NCBI GenBank assembly: GCA_045604805.1
Contig: JAZUOT010000039.1
Span: 1 to 6,435, forward strand
Reading direction: 5' to 3'
DNA length: 6,435 nucleotides
From: JAZUOT01 sp045604805
Lineage (GTDB): Bacteria; Bacillota; Clostridia; Oscillospirales; Acutalibacteraceae
Both the position numbers and the translations under genes were made by a program. The notes beneath the pieces were generated by a model. The model was not told where the DNA came from. It saw only the letters and a program-made list of their open reading frames with translations, and searched no databases. Below, one piece after another: positions 1-4,947 of the stretch. How positions within the stretch are numbered: the first letter of the stretch is position 1; every line of letters begins with the position of its first letter.

Positions 1-126
1 CTGCGCAAAGAGTCTCTGCGACTTTTAAAACAAGCTGATTTTGGTAAGCGTGTCAGCATTCGCAGAAAGATGTCCAGAGCCGCTATGGATAATTCTGCTC
101 TTGCTACCATTTTTAGTGAAAAGTAA
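1..126 (+). CDS. C-terminal end of an unidentified protein (partial)
   Basis: Frame 1 is open from the window edge to a TAA at 124-126 and gives 41 residues, ending in ATIFSEK. The fragment is strongly basic, with about eleven Lys/Arg against four Asp/Glu, and has no membrane segment or motif I recognise. It lies upstream of the ATPase promoter and is separated from the first ATPase gene by 190 bases, so it probably belongs to another transcription unit. Support is limited to the open frame, its clean stop and the non-coding stretch after it. The family cannot be assigned from so short a tail. Confidence 0.55.
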   Translation: MRKESLRLLKQADFGKRVSIRRKMSRAAMDNSALATIFSEK

Positions 127-158
127 ATGCTTTTGCCGTGACCGTTTCTATACTAAAA

Positions 159-187
159 TTGACTAAACTAGATAAAAAATCTATAAT
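159..187 (+). promoter_or_regulatory. Sigma-A type promoter of the V-ATPase operon
   Basis: A -35 box TTGACT (159-164) is followed by a 17-bp A-rich spacer and a perfect -10 box TATAAT (182-187). This is one mismatch from the housekeeping consensus with ideal spacing. The expected transcription start is near 194-196, giving an untranslated leader of about 120 nt before ntpF. It is the only strong promoter I see in the window, and the downstream genes are closely packed on the same strand, so it probably drives the whole operon. No -10 extension (TGn) and no clear operator are visible. Confidence 0.85.
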
Positions 188-213
188 TCACTTTAGGTGT
201 TGTCGGCATTTTA

Positions 214-258
214 GGAAGTACACAGAACAATCTATATTTTTTCTTTGTATTGTACTCC
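214..258 (+). other. Weak hairpin in the operon leader
   Basis: The arms AGTACA (217-222) and TGTACT (251-256) are perfectly complementary. GG (214-215) can pair with CC (257-258) if A216 is bulged, giving eight pairs around a 28-nt U-rich loop. A competing pairing uses ACAAT (227-231) with ATTGT (249-253). There is no U-run after the stem, so it is not an intrinsic terminator. It lies about 40 nt upstream of the ntpF ribosome binding site and matches no riboswitch class I recognise. Confidence 0.3.
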
Positions 259-298
259 AATAGGAATATTAACTTAGATATACACTCAAAATACAAGT

Positions 299-305
299 AA
301 GGAGG
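299..305 (+). promoter_or_regulatory. Ribosome binding site of ntpF
   Basis: AAGGAGG is a near-perfect Shine-Dalgarno sequence, 11 nt before the ATG at 317. A second in-frame ATG at 323 would be 17 nt away, too far, so 317 is the better start. The gap is slightly long for a Gram-positive site. Confidence 0.75.
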
Positions 306-316
306 CTTATAGGACT

Positions 317-625
317 ATGGACATGATAGAAACCATCAAAGAAGCGGAAGAACAAGCAAAAGCAAAAAAGCTAGAAGCTGAAGCGATGATAGCACAAGCC
401 TTGAAAGATTCCAAAATAAACGCACAAGCCAAAGCTGATGAGAATATATTATTAGCTAGAGCGAAAGCTGATGGAATAAGAGAAAAAGGATTCAAAAAGA
501 TTGACAATGAAATTGTAGAGTATTTAAATTCTTGCATAGCACAAGATGAGAAGTTATCAGAGCTATCAGCTTCCAACAAAGACGAAGCGGTGAGGATAAT
601 ATTAGAGTTTGCCTTAAAGAATTGA
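317..625 (+). CDS. ntpF: V-type ATPase subunit G/H (peripheral stalk)
   Basis: This protein of 102 residues corresponds to E. hirae NtpF and archaeal AhaH (eukaryotic subunit G). It pairs with subunit E as a long coiled coil, forming the outer stalk that holds the A/B head against the membrane part. Residues 5-60 are almost pure Ala/Glu/Lys/Gln/Ile helix with heptad spacing and no proline or aromatic residue, as expected for such a stalk, and there is no signal peptide or membrane segment. Length is normal for the family (about 100-110). It is the first gene after the promoter, the same place as ntpF in E. hirae. Sequence conservation in this family is low, so the call rests on length, coiled-coil character and position. 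A 51-nt gap with an inverted repeat separates it from ntpI. Confidence 0.88.
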   Translation: MDMIETIKEAEEQAKAKKLEAEAMIAQALKDSKINAQAKADENILLARAKADGIREKGFKKIDNEIVEYLNSCIAQDEKLSELSASNKDEAVRIILEFALKN

Positions 626-631
626 TTTTAG

Positions 632-674
632 ATGTAACCTTTTATTTTTACAGATACGAAAGGGATGGTTACAT
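632..674 (+). repeat. 8-bp inverted repeat over the ntpI ribosome binding region
   Basis: ATGTAACC (632-639) and GGTTACAT (667-674) are perfect reverse complements with a 27-nt AU-rich loop. The 3' arm ends two bases before the ntpI ATG at 677. The likely Shine-Dalgarno, AAAGGGA (659-665), lies at the 3' edge of the loop. It can alternatively pair with CCTTT (638-642), so both folds would affect ribosome access. There is no trailing U-run, so this is not a terminator. It could limit ntpI translation or mark an mRNA processing site. That role is inferred, while the repeat itself is seen directly. Confidence 0.55.
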
Positions 675-676
675 AG

Positions 677-2539
677 ATGATCGTAAAGATGAAACGGGCT
701 TTGATTGTATGTATGAAGCAAGATAGAAAAAGCTTACTTAAAGCTTTGCAAAGGTCCGCTATATTCATGCCTATAGCTTGTTCTGAGAATGAACAAATAG
801 ATGGTGATTGCAGCGAAAATAGCAAACAAAGCCACGATACGCAAAATTTGTTAAAAAAGCTAAAGCCGTTTGAGAAGGATAACAGTTTTTTCAGAGATAG
901 GCTAGAGATAAATTTTGAAGATTTTGATGATGATAATAAATCGGCCGTTAGCCTCAAAGAAAAGTGTTTTTTACAGCTTGATGCAATAGAAAAAGCTCAA
1001 GAGGAAATAAAGGAACGCTCACAGGCTTTAGAAAAGCTTGTGCCCTGGAGTAAATTAGATGTAAACATACAAGATATATGCGAGACTCCACACGCAAAAA
1101 TATTAATGGGCTTTGTAGAGAAAAAAAGGTTCAGAGCTTTCAAAAAAGCTTTTAAAAGATTTGATGCTGAGTACAGTGTGGTAGCTGTTAGCGGTAATAT
1201 ATGTTCTGTCGTGGTTTCTTATTTTAAAGACGATGAAGCTAAAGTTATAGATAAATTAAATGAATTTGAATTTACTGAAGTTACCTTACCAATTCAAAGT
1301 GGAAAAGTAGCGGATGCTATTGATGCTAAAAAAATAGAGATAAAAAAGCTTGAAGCTGATATTGAGGATAGTCGGCAAGAACTTATTAAGCTTTCTGAAA
1401 AGGCTGATGAGCTAAGGGTTTTGTTTGAACAACAAAAAGCAAAATCAGAGCTCGAAGCAGTAAAATTAAATCAAACAGAAAGTACTCTGTATATACATGG
1501 TTGGGTAAAAGCCAAGGATGAAGAAAAAATAGAAAAATTAGTAAAAAACAACACTTCGGCCGGCAGTGTAAGTTTTAGGGATCCTAAAAGTGGAGAGGAG
1601 GTTCCTACAGCTCTTTCTAACAACAGTTTTGTTAAGCAGTTTGAAGTTATAACAGATATGTTTTCCACACCTGTTTACGGCAGAGCTGACCCCAACCCAG
1701 TAATGGCACCATGGTATTTTATAATATTTGGCCTGATGGTAGGCGATGCAGGTTATGGTCTTGTGATGCTTATACTTTGTTTGCTCCTTACAAAACTCAT
1801 AAAACCACGTTCAAATGCGAGAAAATTGATAAATACCATTACACTTTCCAGTGCTACAACTATGTTTTGGGGAGTAATGTTTGGAAGTTACTTTGGTGCT
1901 ACCTGGAATCCTGTATTGTTTTCACCACTAGATAACCCCATCAAGATGCTAGTTTTTTCGATGGTGCTAGGGGTGTTCCACATTTTTAGCGGAATGTTTA
2001 TAAGTATTTATGAAAAGCTAAAGCAAGGCAAATTTTGGGATGCACTATTTGACGATTTTACTTGGATTTGTATGATAAGCGGTTTAGGCCTTTTGTTTTT
2101 AGAGAGTACAAGGCAGATAGGTATCTACCTAGCTATAGGATCGGCTGCTGTTATATTTTTGACAGCTGGCAGACACAAGGAAAATATTTTTGGAAGAATA
2201 TCTACAGGACTTACAAGTCTTTATGGTATAACATCTTACGCGAGTGATATACTTTCTTATTCGAGAATACTTGCTTTGAGCTTAGCGACAGGTGTTGTTG
2301 CTATGGTCATGAATATGTTAGCTCAGATGATGAGCGGCTCCTTACTTGGTTTTGTCTTGTCTTTGCTGGTTTATATTGTTGGCCACGCTTTTAATCTCGC
2401 ACTTGGCTTGCTATCTGCTTATGTCCACGATAGCCGTTTGCAATATATAGAATTTTTTAATAAGTTTTATGAAGGTGGCGGCACAGAGTTTAAACCATTG
2501 GCTGTGCGCACCAGCTATATAGACTTGAAAGAAAATTGA
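677..2539 (+). CDS. ntpI: V-type ATPase subunit I (a-type membrane subunit)
   Basis: This protein of 620 residues is the stator membrane subunit that supplies the ion half-channels beside the K ring. The cytoplasmic N-terminal half (about 1-340) starts MIVKMKRALIV, as is typical of the family, and contains coiled-coil stretches near 95-120 and 215-265. About seven or eight hydrophobic helices follow from residue 346. Family landmarks include FGLMVGDAGYG (351-361), LSYSRILALSLA (526-537) with R530 at the place of the essential ring-facing arginine (yeast Vph1 R735), GHAFNLALG (569-577) and SRLQYIEFFNKFYEGGG (586-602). R587 may match the second conserved arginine. Total length is slightly below the usual 640-660. 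The start at 677 fits the family N-terminus. In-frame ATGs at 689 and 713 would remove conserved residues. There is only one copy per complex, and its ribosome binding region is inside an inverted repeat. Confidence 0.96.
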   Translation: MIVKMKRALIVCMKQDRKSLLKALQRSAIFMPIACSENEQIDGDCSENSKQSHDTQNLLKKLKPFEKDNSFFRDRLEINFEDFDDDNKSAVSLKEKCFLQLDAIEKAQEEIKERSQALEKLVPWSKLDVNIQDICETPHAKILMGFVEKKRFRAFKKAFKRFDAEYSVVAVSGNICSVVVSYFKDDEAKVIDKLNEFEFTEVTLPIQSGKVADAIDAKKIEIKKLEADIEDSRQELIKLSEKADELRVLFEQQKAKSELEAVKLNQTESTLYIHGWVKAKDEEKIEKLVKNNTSAGSVSFRDPKSGEEVPTALSNNSFVKQFEVITDMFSTPVYGRADPNPVMAPWYFIIFGLMVGDAGYGLVMLILCLLLTKLIKPRSNARKLINTITLSSATTMFWGVMFGSYFGATWNPVLFSPLDNPIKMLVFSMVLGVFHIFSGMFISIYEKLKQGKFWDALFDDFTWICMISGLGLLFLESTRQIGIYLAIGSAAVIFLTAGRHKENIFGRISTGLTSLYGITSYASDILSYSRILALSLATGVVAMVMNMLAQMMSGSLLGFVLSLLVYIVGHAFNLALGLLSAYVHDSRLQYIEFFNKFYEGGGTEFKPLAVRTSYIDLKEN

Positions 2540-2564
2540 TTTTTTTTGTAGGAGGATTTTTTTT
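2540..2564 (+). promoter_or_regulatory. T-rich spacer with strong ribosome binding site for ntpK
   Basis: The spacer is T8 (2540-2547), then GTAGGAGGA (2548-2556), then T8 (2557-2564), directly followed by the ATG. AGGAGGA is close to ideal and sits 8 nt from the start. Poly-U flanks should keep the site single-stranded and may act as a translation enhancer, which would suit the subunit needed in most copies. The first T run follows no stem I could find, so it is not called a terminator. Confidence 0.75.
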
Positions 2565-3038
2565 ATGTTTTCAGGATTAACTATTGCTATTTTGGGTGCA
2601 GCTTTGTGTGCTGCTTTGGCTTGTACTGGTTCTGCATTTGGAGTTCAGTCTGCTGGAAAAGCAGGCGCTGGTGTTTTGTCAGAAAAACCAGAACTTTTCG
2701 GTAAAGTCTTAGTTTTACAGGCTTTGCCGGGTACTCAAGGTATTTATGGTTTTTTAACTGCTGTTTTAATTATGGTTCAAATAGGCCTTTTAGGTGGAAC
2801 ACCTGCTGATTTGAGCATGAGTCAAGGGTTTATGTTTTTCTTTGCTGGCTTGCCTATTGGTATAGTTGGTTTGCTTTCTGGCATGGCTCAGGGGAACACA
2901 GCAGCAGCATCCATTCACATGTTGGCAAAAGAAACAGATTCTACGGCAAAAGGTATAACCATGACTGCATTGGTAGAAACATACGCCATACTTGCACTTT
3001 TGGTTTCGATACTACTTATATTTGGCATAGTTGTTTAA
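2565..3038 (+). CDS. ntpK: V-type ATPase subunit K (16-kDa proteolipid, rotor ring)
   Basis: This 157-residue protein is close in size to E. hirae NtpK (156). It has four hydrophobic helices, about 4-28, 47-75, 86-108 and 131-155, arranged as two hairpins from the ancient c-subunit duplication. About ten copies form the rotating ring. Only the second hairpin has the ion-carrying carboxylate, E138 in ALVETYAILALL. The first hairpin has Q58 at the matching place, in LPGTQGIYGF (54-63). T57, Q58, Y61, Q109 (in GMAQGN) and E138 match the Na+ ligands of NtpK (T64, Q65, Y68, Q110, E139), so Na+ transport is predicted from family knowledge. Glycine- and alanine-rich helix packing is normal for the family. 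The TAA stop overlaps the ribosome binding site of ntpE. Confidence 0.97.
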   Translation: MFSGLTIAILGAALCAALACTGSAFGVQSAGKAGAGVLSEKPELFGKVLVLQALPGTQGIYGFLTAVLIMVQIGLLGGTPADLSMSQGFMFFFAGLPIGIVGLLSGMAQGNTAAASIHMLAKETDSTAKGITMTALVETYAILALLVSILLIFGIVV

Positions 3039-3043
3039 AGGAG
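3036..3043 (+). promoter_or_regulatory. Ribosome binding site of ntpE, overlapping the ntpK stop
   Basis: TAAAGGAG contains both the ntpK stop (3036-3038) and the Shine-Dalgarno AAAGGAG (3037-3043). It is 8 nt before the ATG at 3052 and decides that start. An in-frame TTG at 3031 lies upstream of this site and cannot use it. The overlap suggests translational coupling of ntpK and ntpE. Confidence 0.8.
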
Positions 3044-3051
3044 AACTTTTA

Positions 3052-3666
3052 ATGGGTATAAATTCGGTTATTGATAAGATAAACCAACAAGCCAAAGAAG
3101 AAACAGAGCAATTACTTAGCGAATGCAAAAAAACAGCTAAAGAATTAGAAGAAAGCATATTGGCTACTGCTAACAAAGAAGCTGAAGAAATAGTCAATGT
3201 AGCTAAAGCCGAAGTAGAAGAGTACAGAAAAAGCGAAAACCTCAAAGCAGCACTTAAAACCAGAAAAGATACCCTAGCACTAAAGCGCAAGCTTATGGAA
3301 AATGTCTACACAACAGCTCTAAATAAACTTAGTGAATTAGATGATGCTGCTCTTTTAAAATTTAGTCGTCGAGTAATAATAAATGAATGCATGCCGGGAA
3401 ATGTAACTGTTTTAGTAGGAAATAGGCATTTTGAGAGATATGAGTCCATATTAAACTCTAGCATAGTTGATATAGAAAACGAATTAAGCAAAAAGCACAA
3501 TCAAGAATGCAAATTGAACTTCAAATCAGGCAATTTTGATGATTTAGGTTTTGTTTTTGTCGGCGAGAAATGGGACGTAGATGCACGTTTTTGTAGCATC
3601 ATAGATAGCATCAAACAAGATAGTGAACAGAAGGTAGCACAGATCTTATTCGAAACGAGAGGGTGA
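3052..3666 (+). CDS. ntpE: V-type ATPase subunit E (peripheral stalk)
   Basis: This protein of 204 residues, a normal length for the family (about 190-210), pairs with G/H to form the outer stalk and contacts the top of the A/B head. The N-terminal half (about 1-95) is a charged Ala/Glu/Lys-rich helix that should form the coiled coil. The C-terminal globular part (about 100-204) has the family pattern DLGFVFVGEKWDVDARF followed by a final helix ending QKVAQILFETRG, matching the usual ending with a basic residue, V/A and ILF. No membrane segment is present. The ATG at 3052 is chosen over an in-frame TTG at 3031 because it has a well-placed ribosome binding site and gives a normal N-terminus. 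Only 7 nt separate it from ntpC. Confidence 0.93.
   Translation: MGINSVIDKINQQAKEETEQLLSECKKTAKELEESILATANKEAEEIVNVAKAEVEEYRKSENLKAALKTRKDTLALKRKLMENVYTTALNKLSELDDAALLKFSRRVIINECMPGNVTVLVGNRHFERYESILNSSIVDIENELSKKHNQECKLNFKSGNFDDLGFVFVGEKWDVDARFCSIIDSIKQDSEQKVAQILFETRG
3659..3666 (+). promoter_or_regulatory. Ribosome binding site of ntpC at the end of ntpE
   Basis: GAGGGTGA includes GGTGA, complementary to the 16S rRNA tail, and ends with the ntpE stop TGA (3664-3666). It is 7 nt before the TTG at 3674 and is the main support for that unusual start. Stop and binding site overlap, so translation of ntpC is probably coupled to ntpE. Confidence 0.65.
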
Positions 3667-3673
3667 ACTCATA

Positions 3674-4564
3674 TTGCACAAGAATAAAGATCCATTTGGT
3701 GGATATTCATATGAATTTACCTCTGGTAGGGTAAAGGCTTTAGAAAATACGCTACTCAAGAAATCTGATTTTGTGAATTTAATAAATGCGAAATCTTATG
3801 AAGATTCACTGAAAATACTTGCTGATAAGGCTTATGGGCAAGCAAATGAAAGTGATGATTTGGAAAGCATTATCGAAAGTGAACTCACTAAAACCTATAG
3901 TTTTGTGAATGAAGTTTCTCCAAACAAGGAACTTACTAATCTATTTTTGCTTGATATTGATGCACATAACTTAAAGGTTTACCTTAAAGCTCCATTTTCT
4001 TCAGAAGACCCCGATGCTTTAGTCATGGATGGTGGGAGCTTCCCCTGTGAACTTCTAAAAGTATGTGCAAAAGTTCATGATTTTTCTGTTTTGGGGAAAA
4101 GTTTTGAGCTTAAACTCAAAGGTGTTGACAAAGTGAAAGATGCACAGCTTTTGAGCATAATGGTGGATAAGGCTGTATTTGGACATATTTTTGCTACTTT
4201 GAAAGAACACAAAAATAAGCTTTTACTAGATTATTTTAAAAAGCGTGCAGCTATGATAAATATAAATACTAAATTAAGAGCAAAGGCTTTGTCTTACTCC
4301 AGTAAAGAAATAGATTCCATGATGATAGATATAGAAAATCCACCTAGGATATCATTGCCAAAAGACGCTTCTTCTAGTGAAGTTGAAAACAGATTATCCA
4401 GAGAACTGCTCGATACATTGCGAGAGCAGAAAAATGAAACATTCACTATAGCACCGCTCATTTGCTATATGCTAGATAAGATAAATGAAGCTAGGAATTT
4501 AAGAATTATATTCGAAGCAAAACTTAGCAATCAGAATATAGCTATTGATTCACTTAATTTATAG
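3674..4564 (+). CDS. ntpC: V-type ATPase subunit C (AC39/d family, rotor socket), TTG start
   Basis: This protein of 296 residues belongs to the AC39 (vATP-synt_AC39) family. It is a funnel-shaped all-helical protein sitting on the K ring and receiving the central D/F shaft. Family features are YSYEFTSGRVKALE (11-24), the nearby SYEDSLKILADKAYG (41-55), and the C-terminal LICYMLDKINEARNLRIIFEAKL (about 261-283), which resembles the usual ending with KxxE.xNLRII..gKL. The protein is mostly helical, with no membrane segment. The start is a TTG. No in-frame ATG occurs before the conserved N-terminal motif, and a ribosome binding site lies 7 nt upstream. Family members are usually about 330-350 residues, so this one is somewhat short, although both ends are intact. 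A TAG stop precedes ntpG by 20 nt. Confidence 0.92.
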   Translation: MHKNKDPFGGYSYEFTSGRVKALENTLLKKSDFVNLINAKSYEDSLKILADKAYGQANESDDLESIIESELTKTYSFVNEVSPNKELTNLFLLDIDAHNLKVYLKAPFSSEDPDALVMDGGSFPCELLKVCAKVHDFSVLGKSFELKLKGVDKVKDAQLLSIMVDKAVFGHIFATLKEHKNKLLLDYFKKRAAMININTKLRAKALSYSSKEIDSMMIDIENPPRISLPKDASSSEVENRLSRELLDTLREQKNETFTIAPLICYMLDKINEARNLRIIFEAKLSNQNIAIDSLNL

Positions 4565-4573
4565 AATTTGTGC

Positions 4574-4579
4574 GAGGGG
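4574..4579 (+). promoter_or_regulatory. Ribosome binding site of ntpG
   Basis: GAGGGG lies 5 nt before the ATG at 4585 and decides that start. An in-frame GTG at 4570 would add five residues but is upstream of this site and has no binding site of its own. The motif is G-rich rather than an ideal AGGAGG. Confidence 0.6.
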
Positions 4580-4584
4580 TTAAG

Positions 4585-4908
4585 ATGCAAAAATTTGAGC
4601 TTGCTGTTATCGGGGAAAAAAGTTCGATATTAGCCTTCAAAGCTGCGGGAATAGAAACAATAGCAGCTGTTAGCGAAAAAGAGATAAATTCTTCTATAGA
4701 AAATTTAGTCCGCAAAAAATGTAAGGTAATATTTATCACAGAGAATGCAGCGCAAAAGGCATCTGAAATCATAGAAAAATATAAGTCCAGAACATTCCCT
4801 ATAATACTCCCCATACCCGATAGAAATGGTGCTAGTGGTTTAGGTATAAAAAATATATACGATAATGTGGAAAAAGCAATAGGGACCAGATCTATTAGTA
4901 ATTTATAA
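4585..4908 (+). CDS. ntpG: V-type ATPase subunit F (central shaft; E. hirae NtpG)
   Basis: This protein of 107 residues is the usual family size (about 100-110). It binds subunit D in the central rotating shaft and can influence ATPase activity. It has the Rossmann-like fold expected of the family. The first strand and turn are FELAVIGEKSSILAFKAAGI (4-23), matching the usual VIGD.dsvlgFkalG. A second strand is CKVIFITENAAQ (46-57), and the near-diagnostic segment is PIILPIPDRNGASGLG (72-87), followed by an amphipathic C-terminal helix. The usual GD of the first turn is GE here. The name is confusing: NtpG in E. hirae equals subunit F (atpF, Vma7) elsewhere. A gap of 39 nt separates it from ntpA. 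Confidence 0.95.
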   Translation: MQKFELAVIGEKSSILAFKAAGIETIAAVSEKEINSSIENLVRKKCKVIFITENAAQKASEIIEKYKSRTFPIILPIPDRNGASGLGIKNIYDNVEKAIGTRSISNL

Positions 4909-4936
4909 TTAAATACTTGTGATTTTATTCGTACCG

Positions 4937-4943
4937 AAGGTGA
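4937..4943 (+). promoter_or_regulatory. Ribosome binding site of ntpA
   Basis: AAGGTGA matches the 3' part of the AGGAGGTGA complement of 16S rRNA and ends 4 nt before the ATG at 4948. It is of the GGTGA type also seen before ntpC, rather than the AGGAGG type used by ntpF and ntpK. No other in-frame start lies between the ntpG stop and this ATG. Confidence 0.65.
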
Positions 4944-4947
4944 AATA

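Noticed and set aside
119..134. AAAAG (119-123) and CTTTT (130-134) around the TAA of the upstream gene as a possible terminator.
   Set aside because: Only five mostly A-T pairs with a four-base T run inside the stem itself. It is too weak to call an intrinsic terminator.
134..208. TGCCG (134-138) and CGGCA (204-208) flanking the promoter as a possible operator or looped repeat.
   Set aside because: Only 5 bp matching over a 65-base gap, which is expected by chance. Nothing else supports a binding site.
250..284. A second promoter in the leader, TTGTAC with TATACA or TTAGAT downstream.
   Set aside because: Box matches are poor or the spacing is wrong (23 or 18 bp), and a far better promoter lies at 159-187.
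1711..2247. Two short + strand frames inside ntpI in another reading frame.
   Set aside because: Their compositions are unlike real proteins and they fall wholly inside the conserved membrane domain of ntpI.
4928..4938. Small inverted repeat TTCG-TAC-CGAA before ntpA.
   Set aside because: A 4-bp stem with a 3-base loop is too short to support a terminator or regulator claim.
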